DNA of 64,000 bases from Centropus unirufus (lineage: Eukaryota; Chordata; Aves; Cuculiformes; Centropidae). The notes below the pieces were generated by a model. That model searched no databases and was not told the origin of the DNA. It saw only the letters and a list, made by a program, of their open reading frames with translations. Of this stretch, positions 11,001-23,700 are shown piece by piece. Positions within the stretch are counted from its first letter, which is position 1, and each line of letters begins with the position of its first letter. The position numbers and the translations under genes were made by a program. The stretch covers positions 2,356,926-2,420,925 of the forward strand of contig VYZI01000103.1 in the NCBI GenBank assembly GCA_013397695.1. The letters are read 5' to 3'.

Positions 11001-13851
11001 TTCATACTTGGCCTCTCAACTGCTTCTCTTTAATAGAAATGCATGAACCACTGCAGAAAGCAGAGCTCAACCATGCTTTAACTTTGTATAAAGGAGAAAA
11101 TCTACAAGTGTCAGGGTTGGCAGCAACCCAGGGTTTCTCAAGACATGAGTCTGCATTACCATCCCCTGCCATTGGGAAGACTTGTTAACTTTTTGCCTGG
11201 TCACAGATATCCCACAGATTTGGGATTTGGCTCCAAGCAAACTGTTCCCCTCTTCCAGCTCCTGTTGGGGGTGAATGTTCAGCAGCAGCCAGCACAAGAG
11301 CCCACTTTATACACTGGCGTTAAGTCCAGCAGACACAGCGCTGTTCGAGAAGGCATGCACACTAGAGCAGCTCACTTCTCTTAAATTAACTTGCCTCCTG
11401 CCTTAACTCCTTCCTTTCCTGGTCTCTGTGCTCTGCCTTCTCTCTGTTTGTATTCCCATGCCCAGTCCACCATACTCTTTCTTGTCAATCTGTATGTTTT
11501 GGTTTTAATTCAGCGTTAAGCACTCTCTGTCACCGGTGAAGCCTTTGCAGGATGGGTTACTTCATTTAGAGCAGTCTCCTGGGAGACAGAGATGAGATTT
11601 ATTCCTTGTGATATCGAAACTAGTGCTGCTTGCACTTTAATCATAAGAAGCAAACTGGTACTGATGGATTTGATACTGGTAGATCACAGCTGAAGGCTGC
11701 CAACTTAGCAGGCTCCCAGCCCAGGTATGAGCAGTCCCCTCAGGTATGAACCCTCTCTCGCATTTCTCAGTAGGAGTTCAGGGTGCAGTTGTGAGCTATA
11801 TTGATTCATACAGACTGTGAACCAGCAAGGGAATCATCAAGAAAATAATATCTAGAGGCAGTTGGTGCTCATCACATTAATGTGTTGTATTTGAGGAAGA
11901 TGAGTTTGTGATTTTCTGTCTAAATATGAAACCTATTTAAAATTAATTCTAACTTTTTGTAATCAATCCCCTGGATATTGGGCAGAAAGCTGCAAACAAC
12001 TTGAAGAACACTTTTCTCTGCTTTGCTTCTTCCTCCTCTGCAATGTCCTCAGAGGACCACCAGGACATACCCAGCAGAGATGTGGGAAGCAGCCCAAAAG
12101 GTGTTGTAAACCTGGGACTTTCATCTGGGGGCTGCTGAAGATCAGTAATCATTCCTACCCAAATTCATATCTTTGGGTTTCTTTTTTCTCCCTTCCAGCT
12201 TCTCTGGGACACAAGGCAAAGAGCGGTAATAAAAACAAGAAATGAGAAAAAAAAAGGTGTCCCTCACGCTTCCCAAATAATTATTTAAAAATGTGCCAGA
12301 TGGGGGTGGGGTCAACAATTAGTGAAGGTAATAATTTTATTTTCTCCTGGAAAGTCCCAGCCTGGAAAAGGATGGCATATAGAAAGTCTGCAAATGGTCC
12401 TGTGGTAGCCCTGTGCTAAGCCAAAGTCAGCATGGGCTGGCAGCTGGCACCTATCAGCCTGCCCTGCAATTCCCACATTTCTGGAGGTCATCCACTTCCC
12501 TGGTATATATGAGGCACCTTTTTCCACTCCCAAGCATTTGGGTTAAAACTTTGTAACTGCCTCCTGAATTGGCTGTTTGGAGAAACGCTTTTTTAATAGG
12601 TGCCTCATAGATTGCAAGTGCCAGTAAGCGCAGCTCGCTGTTTGCCTGGTGCCCTTGCGGCTTTGTACGTACCTGTGGCAGCGCCCAGAAGCACGTTGGG
12701 AATGCTTCGTGCGGTATTGCAGGCAAATTAGACCAGCAGGTGCTGAAACGACCGTACTGCCTGATGACACTGTGTGGTGTTGTCACAGCAGGAAATTATA
12801 GACCCTGTCACTTCCTCCGATTTTTTAAAAGGATTAAATTTTTTGTAGGGATGGGATTTGCATGTGAAATGATACTCATTAGGAAATAATTATGAGCTAA
12901 GGCCATCATTGTGCTCCAAGGCAAGGCTGATTTCCATCTGCATTAGGAAGAAATCAATGCCTCCCACTCTTGGAGACACTCTTTGATAGTAAGGCCATGC
13001 TTTTATGGCTGGTCATTCAGTCAGGGTGGGATCTCCTGATTCAGAAGAACCCTTGGCCTGCCCTTAAATGGAAGTAAGACATATAGGTGAAGGACCATGC
13101 TTTCCTCTAGTTTGGAGCTGTGTTAAATATAGGTAGTGTTCTATGGTCTCCAGTCTCTGGCGCCTGCGGCTGTGAAGCTCTGCGGGATCAGCCAGGACCA
13201 GGATACTGTGACCTGGCAAGTGATGCATGCCTTGCCTGCAACAAGACATGCAATGAGCCTGTTCTGGAGATAGAAACAATCCCCAGACCCTGTGTCTGTG
13301 CCAGCATTGCCCAGCACACTGCAGCCTGGCGTGCCTCCAGGGAGATTATTTAACTCTATCCCATCATGAGAACCTCAGGGAGAGGTTGTACAACATGAAT
13401 TCCATCAATTCATTCTTTCAGTACAGACCATACAAAGCCCTTCATTTTTTTCCAGGAAGTAGAACAAAATAGGAAAAGGAGAGTCAAGCATGACTCTGTG
13501 AGTACATTTAGAGGTGTCAAAGAGCTTCTCTACAAGAAATGGACATTGAAACATGAAAAATACTGCAAAAAGCCCTTTAGTAATGCTGTCTTGTTTGCAC
13601 CCTGAGTTTCTGCAGGGGTTTTTAGGACAAGACTCTCAAGAAAACAAGCAAGCCTCATAGCGTCTCAGCCTTAGTGTAATAAGAGCTTCAATAGACCAGA
13701 GGAAAGTGTTCTAATCTAACAAATTTCCTACAAACTTACAATATTGGATTTTTTTCTGAGAAAAAATTGCTTGGAAGCAAATCAGTACTTGCCTGAGTTT
13801 CAGATAAGAAATAGACTAACAACAAATATGTACTTATGTACATATATAGAG
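8032..13851. other. Non-coding DNA, no gene seen
   Basis: About 5.8 kb without a recognisable gene. It includes an 11-base poly-T near 8,601 and TTA/ATT-rich sequence near 10,946-10,962. Frames such as 8,378-8,671 (minus), 12,454-12,786 (minus) and 13,120-13,353 (plus, cysteine-rich) lack any family match that I know, and those at 8,378 and 13,120 start only with GTG. I see no RNA gene. Confidence 0.55.
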
Positions 13852-14129
13852 GAATGACCGGACAGGGGATAAGGGTTTTAAGCTAAGAGAGGGTAGTTTC
13901 ACACTAGATACAAGAAAGAAATTTTTTCACTATGAGGGTAGTGAGACACTGGAACATGTTGCCCAGGTAGGTGGCAGATGCCCCATCCCTGGAAATGTTC
14001 AAGATCAGGTTGGACCAGGCTCTGAACAACCTCATCTAGTTGAAGATGGCTTAGCTCATTGCAGGGAGGTTGGATTAAATGACCTTTAAAGGTCCCTTCC
14101 AATCCGAACTATTCTATTATTTGATGATT
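13852..14129 (+). mobile_element. CR1 LINE 3' region, sense
   Basis: A clear CR1 3' end: 'gacaggggataagggtttta', 'gagggtagtgagacactgga', 'catgttgcccaggtaggtgg', 'gccccatccctggaaatgtt' and finally 'gacctttaaaggtcccttcc' with the tail 'attctattatttgatgatt'. It covers the end of ORF2 and the 3' UTR and is truncated at its 5' side. Its closeness to the remembered consensus suggests it is younger than the copy at 2,467-2,890. Confidence 0.92.
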
Positions 14130-14312
14130 ATATGGAATCTGAGAAAGTCAGGTAGTGTTTGTGCACCAGCTCCCTACAAGGGCATGTATACTAGTGTGAT
14201 ATATCCTGGGTGATTCTCAACCACCTTGGCTGATGCTACAACCCATCCCTGCATCTCCCAGCCCTGTTGCAACAGGGAGAAAACTCAGTTGCAGCCTGCC
14301 CTGGCTGCTGAA

Positions 14313-14369
14313 GGGTCAGAAGGGGTCAGAAGGGTCTTTACAAGCCTGCTCAGAAGGGTCTTTACAAGC
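14313..14369. repeat. Short tandem repeat, 24-bp period
   Basis: The 19-base string cagaagggtctttacaagc occurs exactly at 14,327-14,345 and again at 14,351-14,369, a 24-bp period. It is preceded by a partial 'gggtcagaag' doublet starting near 14,313. This looks like a local replication-slippage duplication with no apparent function. Confidence 0.85.
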
Positions 14370-17300
14370 TGGGCTTGTTTGCAAAACTTACAGAAAGATT
14401 CTGCAGAAGCAATACTAGCTAGAAAGTTACTGACAGCCTCCTACAGGTGAAATGGCATAAAAATACATATAAAGAGTGTAGTGTCATGGTTCATAACTGT
14501 CCCAGGGAGCTGTTGATACCTGAACTATTAAAACTAACTTTGCCTCCCGTGGCAGGCAAAGATATACTACCAAAGGAAGCACATGGGGGATGTTATTATG
14601 CAGCCAGGTAACTAAATACAACCCTTGAAAAGGAGAGCAGTCACAGTGCCTCCTGGCATACAGATTCCCACTTCCAGATGCCATCATCTCCAGAGCAGTG
14701 GGTAATTGAAGGGTCTGGTTCCCCTTAGGAAATGTCACACACTCGGGAGTCTTCCTGTCCTCTTAAGGGGCCAATCAGAGCAGAAGAGCCCCCTCTCCCA
14801 GCCCTATTCCCTTGACTCACAGGACAGAGATGTTTCAGTGTCGTATGTCAGACCTTCCAGATTAACTTTGGCAAACTTCTGCACAGTTCTGGCTCCACAG
14901 GAACCATTGTAGCCCCTCATCCCTGAGGCAGAGCCAGCTGCTGAGAATTATTCATGTCCTGGCCATCCTTGTTAATGTCAGAAATGGTACCAAACTCAAT
15001 CCCTGAATCAATATTTCTTACTTTGATCCCCATTAGGATCAGAGTCCTGGGTGCATTGGGCAGGCATGGCCACTTTGCCTGAACATCTTAGTGATGCATC
15101 ATTCCTTTCAGGCTCCAGCGTCTTGCAAAAAGAACATAAAAACCCTCTAGCTTTTTCCCAGCAGGGGACTATTGTCTACTTTTGCTTGATTCCCAGGATG
15201 GAGCTACCAACAGCTCCCTTCAACAAAGATCTCCATGTGTGTCTGCAACAAAAAAAAAAAGAAAAACAGAATCAAAATAATGTCCAATTCAGCAACACTT
15301 CGAGCGGCATGGAGTGGGTAATTTCTGGCATGGGTTGTGAATTCCAGGTCTGATTCATGAAAACTTGGATAGAGAAGGCACAATGTGCAATAAGAGCTAA
15401 GGAAGGCAATACAGCATCACACTGAACAGTGAGCAAAGCAGTTGGGGGAGTTTATTCAGGGCACTTCACCTCTGCTTCACAGAAACATCAGCTCAAAAAT
15501 GCTGTCCAAATGTGAGTGATGTAACCAATTGCCCTGCTTTTATCTTGTGGAAATTATCTATGCCTTTTCAGCAAGATGCAATTTAGGTGTAAAATGTTTC
15601 ATCTTTTCTGCTAGTGGCAGTATGAGGAGAAAAGCAATATGGAATTTGGCCTGGAGAATTAATTCAGTGATAAAAAAGATTGATCGCTTTTCATTTCAAG
15701 CAGACACATTACCATGACAATGCAGCAATAGAAGCAGAGGTGTAGGAGCAGGCTGGCAATGCAGAGAGAGTATCTCTCTCTAAAGGAAATTCCCACCTCA
15801 CCTCAAAGCACATGAAGGTATAGTGAACGTGAAACCTGGCTCCCACTGCTGTGACTCGGACTGTGGTGTCAGCACTTCTGCTCTTCTCCACGGCACCTCT
15901 TTTATATGAGGCTAAGCTGCAAGTGTGGAATCCCTGCTCTCTGCCAAGGAGGGAGGGTCAGGGCATGCATGGTCGCTCTGGTGGAAATGGGCATCAGCAG
16001 GACATTCACCTTTCACTCCAAGCATGACCCTGCACAGAGACAAATAGAACGAGGCCAGGCAAAACTAACCTTCCTCTTAATGAGTGGAAGGGACGTGGGG
16101 GACGACTCGCTCAGGACCTCATGCCACAAAGAGAATAATTAACTTGCAGCACTGGGGACAAGGTGCCACACATAACTTCTTCACATATTTGAGATTTTAC
16201 TGTCAATGGGAACCTGCCAACAAGCAGCCTGAGAAGTAAAGTGGTTAGGATGTTTCAGAGAGAAAAGCAGATCCCAGCTTGGCATGAAGTTACTTCTGTT
16301 GGCAGTGTATAATTGATGTGAAATAAATTACAAGCCAAAAAAGAAGATAAATCATCCTGTTCTTTAGGGCACTGCCTCTAATGGGAGTTGAACAGTTTCT
16401 GTTTCTAGCTGAATTATTCGGAAGTGTGAAGCGTGACAGATTGAATTGCTGCCCAGCATCTTATTAGGTTTATTTACTAAAAGGCAAAAAGCATGGGAAG
16501 ACAAGATAATCATACCAGAAGTCTGCCTGCCCTTCCCCACTGTCTTCCTCAGCCAACAGTGCAGCATCATGCTATTAATTTTACTAGAAATCCATGGAAA
16601 ACAGGTGAGTGGGACCCTCAGCAGACAGACTGTCAGGGTGCGTCACCACAGCAGTACTGGCTGATTCCCAGTGGCTGCCCAGAGGCTCAGGGAGGGAAAC
16701 AGCCCATACACCATAGAGTGATTCAGGAGGCATAGCCAGGATTCTGATGCTCTGCCCTGCTCAGGGGCTGGGTCTCACACACTCCAAAGTAGATGAAAAA
16801 TGTGCAGTTTCCTTTGGCCAAGGCAAAGAATGGGAGGGGGCTGGGATGTGGCCAGTTTCTCCACTCTTTCTCATCTTTGAGTGAGAATTAGGACTAAATC
16901 CGTTCTAAAGGGTGGCTGTTCCTCATCTACCCAACTCTCCCCATCCAGAGTCCCTAGGCATTTCAGATGTGTCCTCAGAGTCACACTCTCCCCATGAAAC
17001 TATATCTGCACATGAAGCAAGAACTCCAAAAATGAGAAAATACACCTGTTAAAACATATTTATTAGTTTAAAGGAGTCTTCAAGCAGCATTGTTATTAGC
17101 CTGTAATATTGTTGTTTGCTTCTCATTGCCTGCAATGCTCTTTGAGAAGTCTGAAAAGAGCATTTCTTCCCCTGCCAATTTTCTCTTTTGGCTTCACTAA
17201 ACATTTAAGGGTTCGTAACAGTTCTGTTCATGACTGAATTATTATATTGAAGAATTCATCACTGCAACAGGCATGGAATGTGTGCAAGCTCTCAAGGGAT

Positions 17301-18151
17301 ACTTTAGCAAAGTTTTGTTCCAGGCTGTACTGAAATGAATTCCTAAGCCTGGAAAGGAGGGATGATGCTTTTCCTGCCCCATACAGTCACTGTAACAGGA
17401 AGACCCCCAAAAGTGACTCCCGGTAAGGCAGGTCACCCAACTTATGCTTTAATGCATGGATAAATTGCAACAGGACCTGCTGTGTGTGTAAATGTAGGCA
17501 GCCCCACTCCCTGCTTCCCATCCCCAACAGAGATAGGAGCAGAAATCAGAATGGTTCCTCTTTGCAAGCTGCAGCAGTGAAGGAAAAAGTAGGCAAAAAA
17601 TATGACCCAAAGGGTAAGACTCTTGCTTGAAAACATGAAATGCGTTAAAAGATTTCATCTACACTCAAGACCTGCACCCTTGTGCCGTTCTGTAAAGACT
17701 CCCCATTTTATGTAGCTAATGAAATTCTGTCACTCAGAGTATGTGTTTGTCTCAGGGAGACTAATGCATTACCAGCGTAACTGAGTTGTTTTCTGGTCTT
17801 GGGTTTATGGGCTCAGATCTGTCATTTCAATCCAAGTATGCCTGGTACAGGATTCAAGTGACTGTGATTTTGGATGAAGACGAGAGAATAAAGCTGGCTT
17901 TTCCCTCCAGCTGTTATTCAGACCCTGCTCCTCTAGCAGACATCAGATCTCAGATTGCACTCAGCCCATCCTACGCCAAAACAAATATAATTAAAAACAT
18001 TGGCCGTACAATGAACTAGAAAGAATAAAAGTCTTAACTCTGGCTTGCCAATATGTGAGGTAGATGCTGTAGGCACTAGGCTGTTTGCAAATTTCTGTAG
18101 AATTTATAATTCCTAGATCTGGATTGTGGGGGGGAGGAGGTGAGGCTGCAG

Positions 18152-18190
18152 TTTGGGTGTTTTGGTTTGGTTTGGTTCGGTTTGATTTGA
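18152..18190. repeat. (TTTGG)n-like pentamer tract
   Basis: Consecutive TTTGG units, drifting to TTCGG and TTTGA at the right end, form a short imperfect microsatellite just after a G-rich run (18,128-18,141). Confidence 0.85.
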
Positions 18191-20214
18191 TCTTTAAACA
18201 GCTCTGTTTCATACTTTGTGAAAAACCTTTATTTCTGGTCAGCTGTACTGGATGGATTGGATTTCTTCTCCATTAAGTTACAAAAAAAACAAACAAACAG
18301 AACAATTAAACAAAGGAAAGATGTCTTAGTTCATAGGTGACATCTCTAGATGTGCATGGGGTGGATTGACTGTGCTTGGTTTCCTCCCTCCCTCTCCACC
18401 TCAGAAGCAGATGAAGCTGATTCAGGGGCAGGAACTGTGTGTGTCCCACAGGCAGTGAGACCCAGCATTTGGCAACCACAGAGTAACCTTTGGTTTTGGC
18501 TGGTTTCACTAGCAGACTCCTGGTTGTATACAATTCTCTGTGACCCTTCCGGCATTTAGATCACCCTCCCCTGTCACCAGAAACTGGAAAGCAACTCATT
18601 GGCACTGTTACAAATTAAACAGCAGGAAAGTGTTCAACTGTTGTGTTGCTGAGGGCTCTGTGTAAACCTGTCTCTCACCTACAGCCACCCCAGCCCATCT
18701 CCCAAGAAAATATGAAACAACTTAACTGCAGGATGGAGTCGGTGCTCATCACTACACTGTGTCTAGTGCAAGGCAGGCATTTAGCACAATGAAGACATAA
18801 ACAAGCATTGTTCAACATGCTGTGCTACCCTAGGTTGTCTTCATCTATCCAGACAGAGGGTTAAGCAACCAAGAAAGTGCTCAGTAAATTAGAAGTATTT
18901 TGCATTGTTCTCTATTTGTAACTAAATATAAGGTCTGAGGAAGGAAATTCCCCAAAGATCAGCATCCGCTGCCATGAGTTCAGCAGCCAAAATCCCTAGT
19001 GCCTCATGCCAGCACTGTCATGAGCAAAGGTGACTGATAAGCAAGCCAAGATCTCAGGGCTGAGGGAGCTCTTGAACTGCATCTACAAGCATTTGGGCAG
19101 CCACTGCAGTTCAGAGGAGGAGCTGATGTTTTGTGCCTCTGTAGCATGGGACAAACCTCTTCCTTCCCTGCTAAATGAAGCTTCTGAGAGACCTTCCAAG
19201 TCTGAAGTTGGGCAAAATGGATTCATATTGCAACCCAGTAGCCTATCTTTGCCTCGCAGCTCAGGGGGATGCAACTGGCCAGGGAACAGAAATGGACCAT
19301 TAAAAGGCATCCTTTTTGCTCTCAGTTTCCACAGTTTTCTACACTCGGGAAGGCTGACATACTGACTCTGGAGTATCTAAATGCACTCTGTTTATGCAGG
19401 GAGAAATGAAACCACTTCTGTATGTGTAGTTATTGCTATACACCCTTGTCTGCAAGTTGGAGAGGCAAATCTGAAATAATTGAAACAGATTTTTGCCTAA
19501 AACATACATTCCTATTACATATTAGTCTACCCAGATGGTGGGTGACAAGGTAGTATTGATAACATGTTTCAGATCTCCCATCTATCTTCACATTAATGTC
19601 TTTTAGCCTTTCTCGAAGTATTTTAAGAGAAGAAATTAAATATAAGCATGTAGCTATGAAGCTAAAAAATAATATAGGAAAAGATGTCTACAACATTGTT
19701 GCAGGATCTAGGTTAGATCCAAGTGAAACTATCAGAGTCATAAGAGTTTTTATTCCTTATTTTTGTTGGTTGAGTGTGCAAAATGGTGGGGCAACAAGAG
19801 AAAGAAGAGAGCCATGTTATATAGTTTGACCAGGAAAGGTGAAGTGGCTGTGGTTATTTGTCTAAGTATCTTTCCACAGGCGAAGGAAGATGGGGATGTA
19901 AATATCATTCCTTTTATAGCCACACACCATCAGCTGGGGAGCCAACACTTGGGGGACTGCTGTGTAAGCATTCCCCAAAGCTCAGGGTTCAAACCCTGCA
20001 TTCAAGTTTGGGGGCTATTTTTGCACATTGGCATTTGTAAGCTTATGTTACTTTTCAAGCCTGAGTGCTGGATAAGCAGTTGAGTAGAAACACCGAGAGA
20101 TATTTCCGTCCTACAGAGAACCTTTGCTGCCTTTTTGTATACTTTTTGTGAGCCTGGAGAATTAGCCTCTCTTCCCAGAACGGTTGCCATTTCATACACT
20201 GGAAAATATTTATT

Positions 20215-20600
20215 AATAATTTAACTCTGTTAACGCAGCTTTGTATTAATTGAATGCTATGGCATAGGTGTGCACCTAAATATTATATTCACCATGGGTC
20301 CACCATTGTATAGGCTAATTCCTTATTAAAGAAAGGGACTAAAGAAAAGCAAGTGCCAGTGGTTGGTGATTGTAAGCAGTCAGCGCACAGTGTAAAAAAG
20401 TCATGTTTGTAACTACGATGCCAGCCCACACAGCTGGGGAAAGATTGCTCCCACTGCAGCCCATTAGCATTAGTAATATCTCATTTCACAAAAAGTGGTG
20501 AATGCTGCTAGTAATAGGCGAATACAACTGAACCTGCACTCATCGTATGCTTTACGATCTACCAATTACATGTGCTCTCGTCCTCAGTTCCTGTACTGGG
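20215..20600. other. TAAT-rich block, possible conserved non-coding element
   Basis: This AT-rich, non-repetitive block has many homeodomain-type cores (taattt, attaattg, ccattagcattagtaat, accaattacatg) and a GTTAAC site, with almost no CpG. Such composition is common in vertebrate developmental enhancers, but it is also common in AT-rich DNA. Conservation cannot be judged from one sequence. Confidence 0.2.
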
Positions 20601-20769
20601 TATATCGATCATCCAATTCACCCATGTGGAAAAGCCAGGTTTACCACCGGCTGTAACTAAAGGTCGTGCAACTTGCTTGTGCCAAAGGGGAAAACTTTGA
20701 CCCACTGAAGTCACAGAGCAGTGTGGTCACTGTTTTTAGAGGGCATGAAGATTTCACTCCATGTCTCTA

Positions 20770-20796
20770 AATAATAAGTAATAATAATAATAATAT
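20770..20796. repeat. (ATA)n microsatellite
   Basis: An imperfect ATA/TAA trinucleotide tract flanked by unique sequence. Confidence 0.85.
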
Positions 20797-23700
20797 TAAG
20801 CTACACAGCGGAAAGCGGAAGGTATCTGTGTAATAACAATCACTGCCTCCAGCCTCCACCCAAAAATGCTGCCTGGCTGAAATCATGAGGATAGCTTTGT
20901 TACCAAAGTGTTGAAGCATTCTTAACAGAAAAAGACCTTCCATTAACAATACTGTTTGCTGAGTACTTTATTACGGCAATCTTGAGCATAGTTGTGATGA
21001 GTCCTTTGTTGAGATGATGGTGGAAAGCAGAACTTGTGAGAACTAGAAGAGTATTCAAACTACAAAGGCTCACAGTCTGTTGACACCCTGACTATATTCT
21101 AATCTTCACCTGAGTGTTAGAACAGTTCTTACAAGGGACTCTGAGAGGAAGAAAAAAAAGAGCTGAATTAGAGGTAGTGGATCTCAAGCAGATGTTGCTG
21201 GTCTGAAACTAAAATTGTTCTTAAGTGTGGCTAACCTGCTTAAACAGGTGGTCAGGCTGAATTTCCCTGTGCCTTCTGGGTTTAAAAGCTTGTAGTCTAT
21301 AGATACAGAGGAGAAAACATATCTGCCACAGTCTAATAAAATTACTTACATAAGAAAAAGGACACTAAAATGGCACAGGCAAGCAGGATCAAGCATCTTG
21401 CAGAAAAGGATGATTTTAGGTGGACGTTAGGGCTACAGCCAAGCGTCATGATTATTAATGCTGCCATAACTTCTGTTCAGCCTAAGAACAGCTCCAAGAA
21501 AATAAGCCATGTCAGGGTTAGTTTGCACCAAGATGAGACTGCTTTGACCTCCACTGGTCCATTTCCTGAGGCAAGTGCCATCAGATCTTCCAGGCAGATT
21601 TTCTTTGCCTGGGCTTGGTTCCGTTCTGTTCAGTCATCTCTCTGTCCTGAGAGACCTCATCCTGAGAGGCATTTTTTTGCTTTGCCAGCTAAATTTGATT
21701 CTTTGCTATGGTTCTTCCAACACCTGCTGTGTACTTTGGTCAGTATGCTTTCCATTCTCATTCCTTATTCCCTAAGAACTTGCCAAGACACTTTTCTCCC
21801 TCTACTGTCCTTGGGGTCACTGTTATATTATGCAAGCTTCTTTCATCTTTCTTTCAGTGTAGCCAGCTCACTGGTTTTTTTCATTGCTCCAAGGAGCATG
21901 AGAAATAATCTGTTCACTGACAGTGCCATGATGAGCTCATGTGAAATTTATTCTCCTTTAAAAATAATTTTAGACTTCTTTTTTTTAAAAAAAAAAGTTT
22001 AACGATAAAAAATCTTTAATCTAAGAGACTTCCAAAATTAGTGGTTGAAATTCCCTTGTCCATACTCACAGCAATTCAAACAAGGAGGAATTGCCAACAT
22101 CGAGCAAACAGTAAGCTGCGAAACAGCATCAAGTTTTAAAGCTGCCTCCCTGCAGCCCCATTCTAGCTCCCCCACATGGGTCCCTGCCTACTCATTGACA
22201 GAGTGCGCCCCACAGCCAAGCTGGGGCCTCATTAACTACTCGGCTGCTGCTTCCTCCTGGATGTAAGAAGCTGTTTCAGCACATCGGATCAGCCCAAGTT
22301 TAAAAATTATGTAGAATATCTCTTCATGCTCCTTCTTTCCCCACATAGGCACTTATTCCCTACTCTATTGAATCAACCTTCCTGCTGGATGTTATTAGCG
22401 TTTACAGGATAGCATTGTTCTTAATATGCTGGGAGAGTTGTGCAGCACTGGAAAGAACAAGGAAAATTGCTTGTTATTGTGTGTGTGCTGTTTTGCAAAA
22501 GACCTTGAAATTGTTAAGCTTGCTGTGCTTGCAGCCAAGCTCCTAAGGTCTCTCGAAGTTTGGCAAAACATTCACCCAACCTGCAACCCCCTAGATGTGT
22601 TGGGGGAAATCCATCCCCTTATGCATATGCTGCAAAAAAACCTGTTTATCATGATACAGTTCAGTGTTTACAGGCATTTTAAAGAAAAATCTTGCTTGCT
22701 GCGGCTGCTGGTCTTTGATGGTGGGCTTAAAAATGTCATCTTAGATCTCTTTCTGTCTGTGCCCTTAGAGTAGGGCCTTTATGCTGCTGCAGTGCCAAAG
22801 ATGAGAATAGACTCTTCGTCATGCTGTGAAAAGGATCCTGCTACTGGAGAGGCCAAACAGGCAGCTATAAGATGCAGCCCTGCTTCATCCCTCTAGCCCT
22901 AGGCAGGGATCTAGCTGCCAGTGGAGTGAGAAGAGTCTGGCCCCAGAGTGCTTCTGGTGTCTGCTGCAGAATTTATTTCAAGTTCTCCCCCTCTCCTCTC
23001 CTGGCATTGCTAGTTCTCAAAATTCTCATGCTCCGGGGCAAGAAATAGAATTTAAAGAAAACACTGCTCCTTAGTGGTAGCATACACTGAAGGCACAGGC
23101 AGTCTCTGCTTTCTAACTGCAGTGAGTGCAGCGCCTGTAATTATTTTATGCACATGAAATATAGCATTTGCTAAGCATGGAGGCTGTGTCTAAGTTGCTG
23201 TAATTATCCACCACTCAGGCCCTCCTGAGCTCTCCAGCTGAAGCAGGGCCAGCATTGCTTTTCTCCAGGTCAATAAGACTTTTCCTGGCCGATATCACTT
23301 TGTGCCAGGCTCCTTGGCACAGGGAGAGCCAATGGCAGGATTGCACCAAACTGTGGTACCATGTTCCACAGGGACGGGAAGCCCACTGGAGTGGTTTCAG
23401 ACATCAGTGGGGCTCCTCTGACTTAAAGAGAGCCAAAACGTGGGTAAGGGCAGTGTGATGAGAAGGCAAGGCTGATATCTGAATGAAAATTGCTCTGTAC
23501 AGCACAAAAAACTACTCAGGCAATCTCATGGAATTAAAGGTCAAAAAAGCCAAGCACATGCCAGCAAGTGGATAAATCAGAAGCCGCCTCTGTTAGCATC
23601 TTGTTAAAGGGAGGGGGAGGTTGAATCCTCAGGGTAGGTCAGAGCTGTCTTTCTCTGGGGAGAAGCTTTATCCTCTTCCAAAGCTTCCAGAGTCAGGCCT

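Larger units (their letters stand above)
14130..20214. other. Non-coding DNA, no gene seen
   Basis: About 6 kb without a recognisable exon or RNA gene. It contains a short tandem duplication (14,313-14,369), an A-rich run near 15,249-15,266, a GGTTT-type pentamer tract (18,152-18,190) and a CAAA-rich run (18,280-18,300). The open frames are all short and overlap on both strands, as expected by chance. Confidence 0.55.

Noticed and set aside
13120..13353. Cysteine-rich plus-strand frame that looked like a small secreted domain
   Set aside because: It starts only at GTG, has no signal peptide, the cysteine spacing fits no domain that I know, and there are no convincing splice sites.
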